Made by a program: the position numbers and the translations under genes. Positions 40,921 to 48,766 of a stretch of 64,000 nucleotides of DNA are shown here, piece after piece. The stretch covers positions 124,001 through 188,000 of the forward strand of contig NZ_WWCN01000006.1 in NCBI RefSeq assembly GCF_009857445.1, given 5' to 3'. Each line of letters starts with the position of its first letter. Positions within the stretch are counted from its first letter, which is position 1. The notes below the pieces were generated by a model. It was given only the letters and a program-made list of their open reading frames with translations. It did not search any database and was not told the DNA's origin. Source of the stretch: Duganella flavida. GTDB taxonomy: Bacteria; Pseudomonadota; Gammaproteobacteria; Burkholderiales; Burkholderiaceae_D.

Positions 40921-41309
40921 TCAAGCGGGCTTCAGGCGCATCCGAAGAATCACGAGACGGCTTGGGGCGAGGGCGGCACATCGGCGCGATTTCGAAGATT
41001 TTTTTAGCCAACCGTGATGGTGCCGTATTCGTTCCAACGCGACTTTGGCGACCAGCATAATTTTCTTTGATGTAGGATTGGTGTTCTGTTGCAGCTTAGC
41101 AGTCGGCCATTTGCGGGCGGCCGTCGCTAAAAGTGTAACCAAGCATTTTCCCGCTTTGAGTACGTGAAGACCTAAATTGGAAAAGTCTGGAAGGTTGGTT
41201 TTGTGCCCGCACTCAGGACATGCAAACACCTCACGCTCCCCTATCTGTAAAGGGGCAAGAAGAGGCGGTTAACGCAATGACCACAGCGCTTACATACGCA
41301 TTTGAACAT
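40921..41309 (-). pseudogene. Zinc-ribbon protein, family C copy 2, frameshifted
   Basis: The N-terminal part reads MFKCVCKRCGHCVNRLFLPL, then one base is missing in a CCCCTTT stretch at about 41255; in the next frame the protein continues QIGEREVFACPECGHKTNLPD, LHVLKAGKCLVTLLATAARK and the basic ERIRHHHGWLKKSSKSRR tail. The zinc knuckles are kept on both sides of the break. A GTG at 41229 could still start a shorter product with only one knuckle. The minus-strand gene is convergent with copy 2 of family B, as in the first locus. Confidence 0.7.
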
Positions 41310-41340
41310 ACGTTATCTGGGGATGTTTGCAGACGGGTTT

Positions 41341-41404
41341 AGCTGCATTGATTCTGGTGAGTGAACGAAGAGGCTAACCCTCGTTTGTGACAAGAGTTTG
41401 ACAA
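41341..41404. promoter_or_regulatory. TTTGTGACA motif, copy 2
   Basis: TTTGTGACAAGAGTTTGACAA (41384-41404) differs in one base from 10970-10990. Flanking similarity extends to 41341. It lies between the family C gene and the WQxD gene, which are divergent, so it could regulate either. Confidence 0.5.
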
Positions 41405-41502
41405 GCTGTATAGCGCACGGATGCCACGTTGCTGACGTTGCACTTGATTGAATCCGTTGGTAAATTCTCTGCCAGCCGATGAATTTTGAAGGTAATACTT
41501 GA

Positions 41503-41970
41503 ATGGCACCTTGGCAGTTAGATTTGTACCTATTCCGGAACACCGAAACACTACCCGATGTATCATCAGATGGATGGCTACCCCCAGCACTAAACGGCTC
41601 AGCATTACTTGAAGCACAAAAAATTCTGCGTACCTACCTGGGAAAACCATGGCCTATCGCAGAGCGGTGGTTCGTATTCGGTCCCGAAGAAGGTAGCCGC
41701 GCTGACGTAATTTTTGAGAACGAAACAAGTGCTGCGGTCGTCGTCCGATTAGATATGCGGAATGACAGCGTGCAGTTCGGCGCTTTGGCATGCCGGTTGG
41801 CGAATGAATTGGGCTGCCATTTTTTCCTTCCCACCCTTGAAGCAGTCATTCAACCACATCCCCATGCGCTACGTTTCGCCATGGCGGATGCTACCTCAGT
41901 TCGCTCCGAAGAACTGAGCGAGGATAGTTCCGCCTTGACCTGGCATGTAGAACCTAAAAATGGCAAGTAG
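41503..41970 (+). CDS. WQxD-family protein (immunity-like), copy 2
   Basis: The 155-residue protein is a diverged member of the family also found at 25803 and 48767: MAPWQLDLYLFRNTETLPD, LLEAQKILRTYLGKPWPIAE, WFVFGPEEGSRADVIFE, VVRLDMRNDSVQFGALACRLANELGCHFF. The FGPEEGSRAD block corresponds to FGPENGxRxD. Its C-terminus is about 15 residues longer, serine- and glutamate-rich. AAGG precedes the ATG. Diversity among three copies in one genome is typical of immunity or antitoxin families, but no cognate toxin is visible. Confidence 0.6.
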   Translation: MAPWQLDLYLFRNTETLPDVSSDGWLPPALNGSALLEAQKILRTYLGKPWPIAERWFVFGPEEGSRADVIFENETSAAVVVRLDMRNDSVQFGALACRLANELGCHFFLPTLEAVIQPHPHALRFAMADATSVRSEELSEDSSALTWHVEPKNGK

Positions 41971-41974
41971 CGTG

Positions 41975-42406
41975 TTAGAGCACCCGCCAAGAAACTAGAC
42001 GACTGCCGCCAATGTTCGCTCCCGTCGAAGTCACTCGCGGATGGTGGTCGACTAATAAGCCCACCACCGGCTTCTGCTGTTCGATAGAATCGCGTACATC
42101 GTTCCAGTTGATGCCACCCAGTGGAATTTTTAAGCGCTGGGCCAGCGTTCCGTTTTCTTCCGCCCACGCCAAGTACAAAAAACGTCCGCCGGGGGGCCCG
42201 TGTGCGAATGAGCCGAGCAATACGAGCTCTTCAGATTTTCCTGCCTTCACCTGGAGCGTCACATCAAATACAGCTTCCCCAGCTTCTCCCTGCAATCCTA
42301 GTTGAAGGCGCCCATCCTTGTCCTGCATACCGAAAGTACCAGGCGCCCTTCCCCACTTCAATGGCCCTTCGCCATCGTAAATTAGTCTCAATCGCACAGA
42401 GTCCAT
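41975..42406 (-). CDS. DUF5990 family protein
   Basis: The 143-residue protein (MDSVRLRLIYDGEGPLKWGR, GTFGMQDKDGRLQLGLQGEAGE, DVTLQVKAGKSEELVLLGSFAHGPPGGRFLYLAW, QRLKIPLGGINWNDVRDSIE) has the pattern I associate with DUF5990: a short strand pair with FGxQDKxG, a central LGxFxxGPPGxRFLYL block and a KIPL strand. The block PPGGRFLYLAW is the most characteristic. No catalytic residues are known. GAGG lies 10 bases before the ATG. It ends 4 bases from the convergent WQxD gene. Confidence 0.7.
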   Translation of the reverse strand: MDSVRLRLIYDGEGPLKWGRAPGTFGMQDKDGRLQLGLQGEAGEAVFDVTLQVKAGKSEELVLLGSFAHGPPGGRFLYLAWAEENGTLAQRLKIPLGGINWNDVRDSIEQQKPVVGLLVDHHPRVTSTGANIGGSRLVSWRVL

Positions 42407-42527
42407 TTTGTGATTTCGTCCTCAATTTTTCAAATATGAGCCATGTACTCAATACTGACCCAACGAGGACTTTAGCTCTCTAAGATGCGCTCATCAATTG
42501 AAATGTGCTGCTTGCGCTTCGCAAAAT

Positions 42528-44153
42528 TTAGGTAGCAGCAAGAAGCCGGTTTTGTCGGCGAACAGGTTTGACTTTTGAGTGAACGAAAGCGCTGGCAACA
42601 CCTTCGCCTCCATCAACTTTGAAGAACGCAACCAGTTGAGTCAGGTTGTTCGCCTCTTTGTGCATTGCCTCAGCGGTCGCAGCAGCCTCCTCAACCAAAG
42701 CGGCGTTCTGTTGAGTCACCGTATCCATATCGCTGATTGCGGTGTTTACCTCATGAATGCCAGATTCTTGTTCTGCATTCGCAGAGCTTATCTCGCCCAT
42801 AATGCTTGTCACCCTTGCGATGCTGGCTACGATTTCCGACATAGTGTCACCCGCAGCATGCGCCAAGGTTGTGCCAACTTCGATTCTGCTTGTGGAGTCA
42901 TTAATCAGTGTTTTGATTTCGCGTGCGGCAGTGGCAGAACGTTGAGCAAGATTACGAACTTCGGATGCGACAACAGCAAAGCCACGACCTTGCTCGCCAG
43001 CTCGCGCAGCCTCGACAGCTGCGTTCAGCGCCAAGATGTTCGTCTGAAATGCGATGCCATCAATGACTCCGATGATGTCCACGATTTTTTTAGCTGACGC
43101 GCTAATTTCGTCCATTGTGACAACCACCTCACCAACCATATCACCACCTTTGCTCGCCACGTTCGACGCTGAGACCGCAAGCTCGTTAGCCGTGCGCGCG
43201 CTAGTGGAATTGTGCCTTACTGCGGAGGTTAGCTCTTCCATAGAAGATGCAGTCTCCTCCAACGCTCCTGCTTGATGTTCAGTCCGGCGCGAAAGGTCGA
43301 GATTTCCGGAGGCCAGTTCTTTTGATGCGTCATCGATAGTGTGAGCACCATCCCGAACTTGTTTCACCGTGGTGGCCAGGCGCGTGGTCATGTTGTGAAG
43401 TGCGTCTAGCAGTTGACCGATTTCGTCTACGCGCTGTGGACGTTCAAACGTCCGCAAATCTCCTTCAGATACACGTGTAGCGAGGTCAACTGCGTGCTGC
43501 AACGGGGAGACAATACTGCGCGTGATAACCCAGGCGAACGCTGCGCCCAGTGCCAATGCGAGAACCCCAAAGGCGAGCAGCGTTGCTCTGCTGCTTTGGT
43601 ATTGCGTAGATGATTGGGAGGCAAGCATTTTCGCTTGCCCACTCTGGTATCCGAGCAGTTGCTCAAGTGCATTCGTATAGCTGGCAAAGGTGGCTTTGAA
43701 TGTGGTGTCGGCTAGCTGTTCTACCTCTTGGGTCTTGCCTAATTCTTTGAATCCGAAAATTTCTTTTCGCACGGCCAGATAAGCTTTTTCTTTCTCGATG
43801 GCGGTACGAATTAAAGCATCTTCCTCAGGTGCATGGGCTTGCTTTGACAATTGGCTACCCGCAGCAAAGACCTGTTTGTCACCTTCCGCTAGTTGCGCCT
43901 GAAAGAATTCTCCAACCTCTAGGCTGTCACTCTTCGCAATGGACAAAGCGCGCACACCGTTAATTTTTGCGGCCCCAAGCCAATCGGACGCCAACAGCTG
44001 CTTGGCCAATTTATCGTTCACCAAGTACTCAGTCGTATCGTTTGCAGCGTCCAATCGCCACAACGCCACTCCAGTGATGCAGGCCATGACAAACAGGACG
44101 ATGGCGAACGCCGATAGGACCCGTGGGCCCGTTTTGAGGTTGAGTGATTTCAT
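42528..44153 (-). CDS. Methyl-accepting chemotaxis protein
   Basis: From the ATG at 44153 the 541-residue protein has TM1 (VLSAFAIVLFVMACITGVAL), a four-helix-bundle periplasmic ligand domain (about residues 35-190), TM2 (LLAFGVLALALGAAFAWVI), a HAMP domain (LATRVSEGDLRTF) and the signalling domain with the strictly conserved hairpin IIGVIDGIAFQTNILALNAAVEAARAGEQGRGFAVVASEVRNLAQRS split as IDGIAFQTNILALNAAVE then AARAGEQGRGFAVVASEV. It reports to CheA/CheW. The longer frame from 44270 starts with TTG and was not chosen. Confidence 0.93.
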   Translation of the reverse strand: MKSLNLKTGPRVLSAFAIVLFVMACITGVALWRLDAANDTTEYLVNDKLAKQLLASDWLGAAKINGVRALSIAKSDSLEVGEFFQAQLAEGDKQVFAAGSQLSKQAHAPEEDALIRTAIEKEKAYLAVRKEIFGFKELGKTQEVEQLADTTFKATFASYTNALEQLLGYQSGQAKMLASQSSTQYQSSRATLLAFGVLALALGAAFAWVITRSIVSPLQHAVDLATRVSEGDLRTFERPQRVDEIGQLLDALHNMTTRLATTVKQVRDGAHTIDDASKELASGNLDLSRRTEHQAGALEETASSMEELTSAVRHNSTSARTANELAVSASNVASKGGDMVGEVVVTMDEISASAKKIVDIIGVIDGIAFQTNILALNAAVEAARAGEQGRGFAVVASEVRNLAQRSATAAREIKTLINDSTSRIEVGTTLAHAAGDTMSEIVASIARVTSIMGEISSANAEQESGIHEVNTAISDMDTVTQQNAALVEEAAATAEAMHKEANNLTQLVAFFKVDGGEGVASAFVHSKVKPVRRQNRLLAAT

Positions 44154-44290
44154 GATTTTTGACGAAAGGTGTGAACTGCGGGGATTGGCAAGCAGAATAC
44201 TCACCAATTGTTTCACCATCATTACACTGTGAAAATTTCTATTGATGAATATAAAATCATTGCAAAACAATCATATTCATCAAGCGACGC

Positions 44291-44533
44291 TCATGCAGCC
44301 CAAGTTCCGCCGAAAACAAACCGTCCGTGCTCGTCAGCTTCCGGCTGTACAAAAATGTCCGCCTCACCATCACCGCCCGCGTTAACTAGTTTCGATTTGT
44401 GAGAACAGACCGGGCAGACGAATGCCCATCCATGCGCGTCGCAAATAGGCTCAATAGCGACTAGCGGAAGTCGTCGACCACAGTACTTGTACATGCACTT
44501 GAACTGCCCTTCCCTTGGTGCGTGCAGACTCAT
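44291..44533 (-). CDS. Zinc-ribbon protein, family C relative
   Basis: The 80-residue protein reads MSLHAPREGQFKCMYKYCGR, then WAFVCPVCSHKSKLVNAGGD and a C-terminal PEADEHGRFVFGGTWAA. FKCxxKxCGR and FVCPVCSHKSKL correspond to the two knuckles of family C (YKCICKRCGH, FVCPTCGHKTSL). The basic tail of copies 1 and 2 is absent, so it is a short form. A strong AAGGAG site precedes the ATG. The TTTGTGACA motif recurs upstream at 44756. It follows the chemoreceptor on the same strand but across a promoter-like AT-rich gap. Confidence 0.58.
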   Translation of the reverse strand: MSLHAPREGQFKCMYKYCGRRLPLVAIEPICDAHGWAFVCPVCSHKSKLVNAGGDGEADIFVQPEADEHGRFVFGGTWAA

Positions 44534-44755
44534 CTTGACTCTCCTTCTTTAAACTCATTGACCTGATGCCGCAGCTTTCCAAGCTTGGGTGCGGCCCAAA
44601 AAAAATTGCGAGGTGCAGTAAGAAATCGGACAGCATTTGTCCGATGTATGAATTTGGTGTCGGTATATTTCCCGACCGCCGACGCCGGTAGAGCAGCCAT
44701 CGAAGGGTGCTTATGGTGGCTCTTAGGAACAAGCCGGTCTGCATCTTAACGACGG

Positions 44756-44774
44756 TTTGTGACAGGCGTTTGAC
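44756..44774. promoter_or_regulatory. TTTGTGACA motif, copy 3
   Basis: TTTGTGACAGGCGTTTGAC keeps 17 of 19 positions of the motif at 10970 and 41384. It lies upstream of the short zinc-ribbon gene on one side and the family D copy 2 gene on the other. Confidence 0.48.
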
Positions 44775-44887
44775 TCACACCTTGTTGTGCAGTGACGTTT
44801 CTGGTTGGCCGAGCGGCCGATGCAAGCGGCCTTACAGGTGCGAGGTCATCACGAAGAAAGACGAGCCGTCAGCAGGTCAGCTCAGTG

Positions 44888-44902
44888 GAAATCTGGTATG
44901 GT
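44888..44902 (+). promoter_or_regulatory. Extended -10 motif before family D copy 2
   Basis: GAAATCTGGTATGGT is identical to 12263-12277 and lies 90 bases upstream of the start, as in copy 1. TGGTATGGT fits an extended -10 element; the preceding AGGTCA is also shared. Confidence 0.5.
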
Positions 44903-44991
44903 GATTCCATTTGCTCAAGCCTTGCTCACCCTTAGGCGACTAAACGCTTGTCTCTCACCAACGTGATTTTCGAATACCTGAAAGGTTATTT

Positions 44992-45336
44992 ATGGGCTCT
45001 GCCAATGTTTCGTTCACACGGATACAAGGACACGTGGAGATGCTGCTAGAAATCGATGGCGCAACCGTTGCACGGACTTCTAGCGCAGAGTCAATGGTAC
45101 TGGAACTGCAAATACGACAGGTCCGCGAACTTCAGATTGAAGGCAAATTTTCGACCATATTGCCTACGTCTGAAAAAACCCTCGTGGCAGCGGCTGAGAT
45201 TCCATTTACAGAAGTGATGCCTGCACTGAGGTTGTTGGCCGCGTGCTCATTTATGGGAGAGTTTCCAACGCTGTCGTATCCTGAACGTCGTAAGAAACCT
45301 AGGGCAGAGACCTATACGCCCAAGTCCCCTGCTTAG
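44992..45336 (+). CDS. Unknown protein, family D copy 2
   Basis: The 114-residue protein (MGSANVSFTRIQGHVEMLLE, TVARTSSAESMVLELQIRQV, IEGKFSTILPTSEKTL, VAAAEIPFTEVMPALRLLAAC, SYPERRKKPRAETYT) aligns with the gene at 12364 with about 70 % identity. AAAGG precedes the ATG. Start, length and downstream order (a convergent family E gene immediately after) are identical in both copies. The strong conservation of the EIPFTE and RRKKP parts indicates function, but none is known. Confidence 0.65.
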   Translation: MGSANVSFTRIQGHVEMLLEIDGATVARTSSAESMVLELQIRQVRELQIEGKFSTILPTSEKTLVAAAEIPFTEVMPALRLLAACSFMGEFPTLSYPERRKKPRAETYTPKSPA

Positions 45337-45539
45337 GCTTCTTGCTGAGGCATCGCTGCTGCGGTCGTAGGCGTCCTCGAGCTTGTTAGGCTCGCGGCTT
45401 CGCCCAACACAGCCAACACGGTATCGCGAGGAATCTGATGGTGCAATAGATAGACCCAAGCGCGAGCTGTGCCATGAGCCGCATTGATTGCGAGACCCTT
45501 CGCAACGATTTCCTGAATTGCCTGGTCACGCTCATGCAT
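45333..45539 (-). CDS. Unknown small protein, family E copy 2
   Basis: The 68-residue protein reads MHERDQAIQEIVAKGLAINA, AHGTARAWVYLLHHQIPRDTVLAVLGEA and a threonine/alanine-rich end. It is the partner of the copy at 12717 and has the same convergent position 3' of family D (its last codons overlap the end of that gene by four bases). Helices EIVAKGLAI, RAWVYLLHH and TVLAVLGEA suggest a three-helix bundle. An AGGGA site is present. Function unknown. Confidence 0.6.
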   Translation of the reverse strand: MHERDQAIQEIVAKGLAINAAHGTARAWVYLLHHQIPRDTVLAVLGEAASLTSSRTPTTAAAMPQQEA

Positions 45540-45860
45540 TTGTTAAGTCCCTGTTATCAAAAAAGATGGAGAGGTGTTTACACTCACTGTCTTCGCAATG
45601 GATTCTACAAATTCATTGTGACAAGGTATTGAAATTAGGAAATTTTTGTAACCTCAAGTCTGGCGTACATGATGTAGTAGAGGCAAAGGCTACGAGCGAG
45701 TCGCAACTATGAGACGATGCGCTGATGTACATCAAGAAATGGCCTGAAGCTCAAGACCGATACCTCCTGAAACCCGAGTATTTCGAACAGTTCAGCAAAA
45801 CACCTACATAATCTTCAACCCAACGCGTCCGCCCCTACGCGGAAAAGGCATGGAGCTAAA
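45540..45860. other. Intergenic stretch with a short remnant
   Basis: No full gene is seen. A 28-codon frame at 45725-45811 (MYIKKWPEAQDRYLLKPEYF then EQFSKTPT) looks protein-like and may be the tail of a lost gene. The rest shows nothing. Confidence 0.35.
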
Positions 45861-46073
45861 ATGTGTAGTCAAGATAGGCGAATGTTCCGAGGTAAAGCAA
45901 TTTCCGTGGATACCGCACTTCGTATTGTCGCTACCGAGGGAGTGTCCGCAGCAGTCCAATACATGTACGAGAATGGCATCTCACCTAGTACGGCCAGGCG
46001 CGTGTTGAGCGGGCCGGAATTTTGTCGGCAACACCGAGAGCGCAGAAAGAGTCCCAGGCTGTTGGTGCGTTAA
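45861..46073 (+). CDS. Unknown small protein, distant family E relative
   Basis: The 70-residue protein (MCSQDRRMFRGKAISVDTAL, RIVATEGVSAAVQYMYENGISPSTARRVLSG, RQHRERRKSPRLLVR) repeats the family E architecture: first helix, short turn, aromatic helix (VQYMYENGIS), then STARRVLSG, with an arginine-rich C-terminus. GGAG lies 5 bases before the ATG. It may be a DNA-binding helix-turn-helix of the 'TARRVL' kind, where the second helix recognises DNA. The assignment to family E is by layout only. Confidence 0.5.
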   Translation: MCSQDRRMFRGKAISVDTALRIVATEGVSAAVQYMYENGISPSTARRVLSGPEFCRQHRERRKSPRLLVR

Positions 46074-46196
46074 AGTAGTTTGTGATTATAGTAACGAGCT
46101 TGGCACTCCAGTAGAGGGCATCCTCAAGGTGATACCTACCCATTGTTCGAGAGGCGCTGTAAATCACCAAGCTGCGCGATTTCAGTTTCCTAAATC

Positions 46197-46970
46197 TCAC
46201 TTCTTTTTAATGGCTGCCTGCTGTCGCATGTTCTTCCAAAACAGGGGTACATAGTCAGGATAGGTTTGAAAAAAATGTTTGCTTACCGGGGCATATCGGT
46301 CAACTTTAGCGACGGCTGGTTCAAGCCTACGTACTTCTCCCTTAATACCTGGAGTTGTGGCTAAATACGTGTCAAACAACATCTCCGACTCTAGAATAGC
46401 GTCAATGCGATGTGCTTTTAATTTCGTCAAATTTCCCAAGGGGTTTCTTGCGACATCTACAGACCACCCTTTCTTTGTGGCCTCTTGCTGCCCAGCGGCA
46501 CTTCCTGCGGACAGTCCTATACGTGGACTAGATAGGTTGAGGTTCTGGCCATCCCATTTGGTGCTGGTATCGGCGACAAGTACGTAGAGGGACAAGCGGT
46601 CGCGAATTATCGCGAGCTGCGTATCTACTACTTTGCCTCGCATAGGGAAAACCAGTTCAGTCAAGTTTTCTGCCGCCAACGACAGACCGGGCGCGACATC
46701 AATTTTATTCGCGCCCATTTCGGCTTGCAGTCGCTTAACTGGTAAACGCCGAATTGACACTTTGGGTTTGCAGTTCCCCGCGTTTGCCGCATTACGCGTC
46801 CAGACGACTATATCGCCAGGAGTTTCATCTATCGTAGTGGTGCCGTAAAGAAGTGGCGGTACGGGAAAATCAGGTAAGCCAACCCGGACTTCCGTCGGGC
46901 AAGAGGAAAACGACGGACTGCAATGGCTGACGGCGACTAGCACTACAATAAGTCTAAATAGTCTAAGCAT
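46197..46970 (-). CDS. Periplasmic substrate-binding protein
   Basis: The 257-residue protein has a signal peptide (MLRLFRLIVVLVAVSHCSPSFS), then a two-lobed binding fold: EVRVGLPDFPVPPLLYGT, VSIRRLPVKRLQAEMGANKIDVAPGLSL, FPMRGKVVDTQLAIIRD, IGLSAGSAAGQQEATKKG, KAHRIDAILESEML. It resembles other orphan binding proteins in the window (16433, 39250), including the sentence-like order of hinge and lobe motifs. No transporter genes are adjacent. It shares its strand and a short gap (90 bases) with the TorT-like gene, so the two may be functionally linked, perhaps as sensors. Confidence 0.75.
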   Translation of the reverse strand: MLRLFRLIVVLVAVSHCSPSFSSCPTEVRVGLPDFPVPPLLYGTTTIDETPGDIVVWTRNAANAGNCKPKVSIRRLPVKRLQAEMGANKIDVAPGLSLAAENLTELVFPMRGKVVDTQLAIIRDRLSLYVLVADTSTKWDGQNLNLSSPRIGLSAGSAAGQQEATKKGWSVDVARNPLGNLTKLKAHRIDAILESEMLFDTYLATTPGIKGEVRRLEPAVAKVDRYAPVSKHFFQTYPDYVPLFWKNMRQQAAIKKK

Positions 46971-47060
46971 AGAAAGAGCCGAAGAAAAAATGCAAGGCGA
47001 ATCAAGGACGTTGACTTGAAGGGAAGTCTAACGGTAATCCTATCAACGTCAGAAATTAAA

Positions 47061-48134
47061 TTACTTTGGCGGTAGTTCCTGCAACAAGATGCGCTGACTA
47101 TCGGGAGGGAATATTTTTCGGTAGTCGTAACTCTTCACGGATTTCGCATCAATGATATCAATGATAGGACTGACACGACGTGCATATGACTGCTTTTCTA
47201 AGACCCGCAATGCCAAGTCTATCGAAATCCTAGCCTGTAGGACCGGCGAATCGCTTGCAGCAGCCACGACTCTACCCTCTCCAATCAAATTTATCACGGG
47301 CTCGGTGGCATAGAAGGCTATCGAATGTCCTTTTACCTCAGAGAAGTAGCGTTGAAAATTGCTCACAGCTTCGATGGCAACAGCATTTCCAAAGAAATAA
47401 TCAGGTTGCTTTTCTGGAGACTTTAGAATTGCACGCACGAGTCCCATCTGTGCGGTCAAATCAGGAGGAGCGAACCCGGCATGAATAAGTGAAATGGGCG
47501 CATCTCGAAAGGCCAATCTCATACCAGCTTCAGCATCCCGGACCCACGCAGCGTCTTGTGGGCCAGGGAACCAAGCCACAGAGATACGCTGCTTCCCTGA
47601 CATAGCTAGCAAGTAGTTCCCCATCGTTTTTGCCATGTCTACAAAACTGACCAATGACCGGGCTGCAACCAATTTGCTGCTAACGCCATTAACAAGGTCA
47701 ACCACCGGCACGCCCAATCGAGAAGCTTCCTCAATATCAGCGTTCAAGCCATCACTCGAAATAGCTGCGAGCACAATGACATCGGCACGCTTCGCAAGAC
47801 ACTCATGGAACTGCTTGCGCTGTGTCTCTAAGTATTCATAGCCCCCAGCCTGATAGATGCCCAGCCTAACCCCACGCCGATTAGCCTCCTGCCTGAGCCC
47901 CCACGAGACTCCCCACCAATACTTATCCCGTCCATGCGGCAGTAAGGCACAAATTCTCCAGGCTCTCCTCACTTGAGTCAATGGTTCATAAACGCGCACA
48001 ACACCATCACTTACCACGGACACGGGATACCAAGGCTCCTCCGGTTGAGCCAACCCAGACAACGGGGCCAACAGAAATCCATATGCCATTAACGAAAAAC
48101 TGGCATGAATAATTATGAAAATTAATTTCAACAA
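47061..48134 (-). CDS. TorT-like periplasmic binding protein
   Basis: The 357-residue protein has an N-terminal signal segment and a type I periplasmic-binding fold: RICALLPHGRDKYWWGVSWGL, LGIYQAGGYEYLETQRKQFHECL, VIVLAAISSDGLNADIEEA, VPVVDLVNG, ISVAWFPGPQDAAWVRDAE and the C-lobe PVLQARISIDLALRVLE. WGVSWG and the YQAGGY block are typical of TorT, the sensor partner of the TorS kinase for trimethylamine N-oxide. No torS or torCAD gene is in the window. A GGAG site precedes a TTG start. A C-terminal fragment of a paralogue lies at 15528. Confidence 0.78.
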   Translation of the reverse strand: MLKLIFIIIHASFSLMAYGFLLAPLSGLAQPEEPWYPVSVVSDGVVRVYEPLTQVRRAWRICALLPHGRDKYWWGVSWGLRQEANRRGVRLGIYQAGGYEYLETQRKQFHECLAKRADVIVLAAISSDGLNADIEEASRLGVPVVDLVNGVSSKLVAARSLVSFVDMAKTMGNYLLAMSGKQRISVAWFPGPQDAAWVRDAEAGMRLAFRDAPISLIHAGFAPPDLTAQMGLVRAILKSPEKQPDYFFGNAVAIEAVSNFQRYFSEVKGHSIAFYATEPVINLIGEGRVVAAASDSPVLQARISIDLALRVLEKQSYARRVSPIIDIIDAKSVKSYDYRKIFPPDSQRILLQELPPK

Positions 48135-48194
48135 TTTCTCCTACCGCGTAAAGGATTTTACATATCAAACCAATACTTCCATTTCAGGTGCGCC

Positions 48195-48583
48195 TTAGCT
48201 AAAACGAGATTTCCAATCACTGATTTCCGAAAAACGAAGGAATCCGCAGTTGATAACTTTACGCTTCCTTCCGATTTCACCTCGCCGCTTTACCTTACGT
48301 ATCGCCTCCGGCGCGGTCTTTAGTTGTATGGTGACGTCACCGATTTCCAGCACTGATTTGGTCAAAGGCTGAACATAACTACCTGCTGCAATCACGCCCC
48401 TTTCATCGCAAAGCACACTTGGTCAGGCTGACAGCAAATCATTGTTTGTACGCGCTTTAGTAAAGTTCGTAATTCATGCATATCCAAATTATCGTCACTA
48501 GTGAGGGCTACCAAACCACTCAGTGTCGACCAGCCGGATACCATCACGCTTTGTTGCGATGACTCAATCCAATCTAACGCCAA
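48195..48583 (-). pseudogene. Decayed DNA alkylation repair (AlkD-like) gene
   Basis: Two frames join into a C-terminal part of a HEAT-repeat DNA alkylation repair protein. The first reads MALDWIESSQQSVMVSGWST, LSGLVALTSDDNLDMHEL and CFAMKGA; the second VIAAGSYVQPLTKSVLEI and IRKVKRRGEIGRKRK. The family end normally reads GYIxKMxxRGxIGKKRKTxRC, which matches. A frameshift lies near 48400, and the first 120 residues are missing. The gene is dead or a fragment. Confidence 0.58.
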
Positions 48584-48766
48584 CTGTTACCCATGTAATC
48601 ACTGCGCGGCCACCTAAGGAAAATGCCATGTCGGTCTCCTCACATAGCTCCTTATAGCTAAATGTAGCATGCAGAAGCAGTCCGATTGGACAACTGATTG
48701 GAGTATGGCGTTGCGTTTTCGGGTGATACACTAACCTCAGGCAAAACATAGTCGGAGGACATCCTC

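Noticed and set aside
42579..43613. Plus-strand frames over the chemoreceptor
   Set aside because: They are antisense to the highly conserved signalling hairpin of the chemoreceptor.
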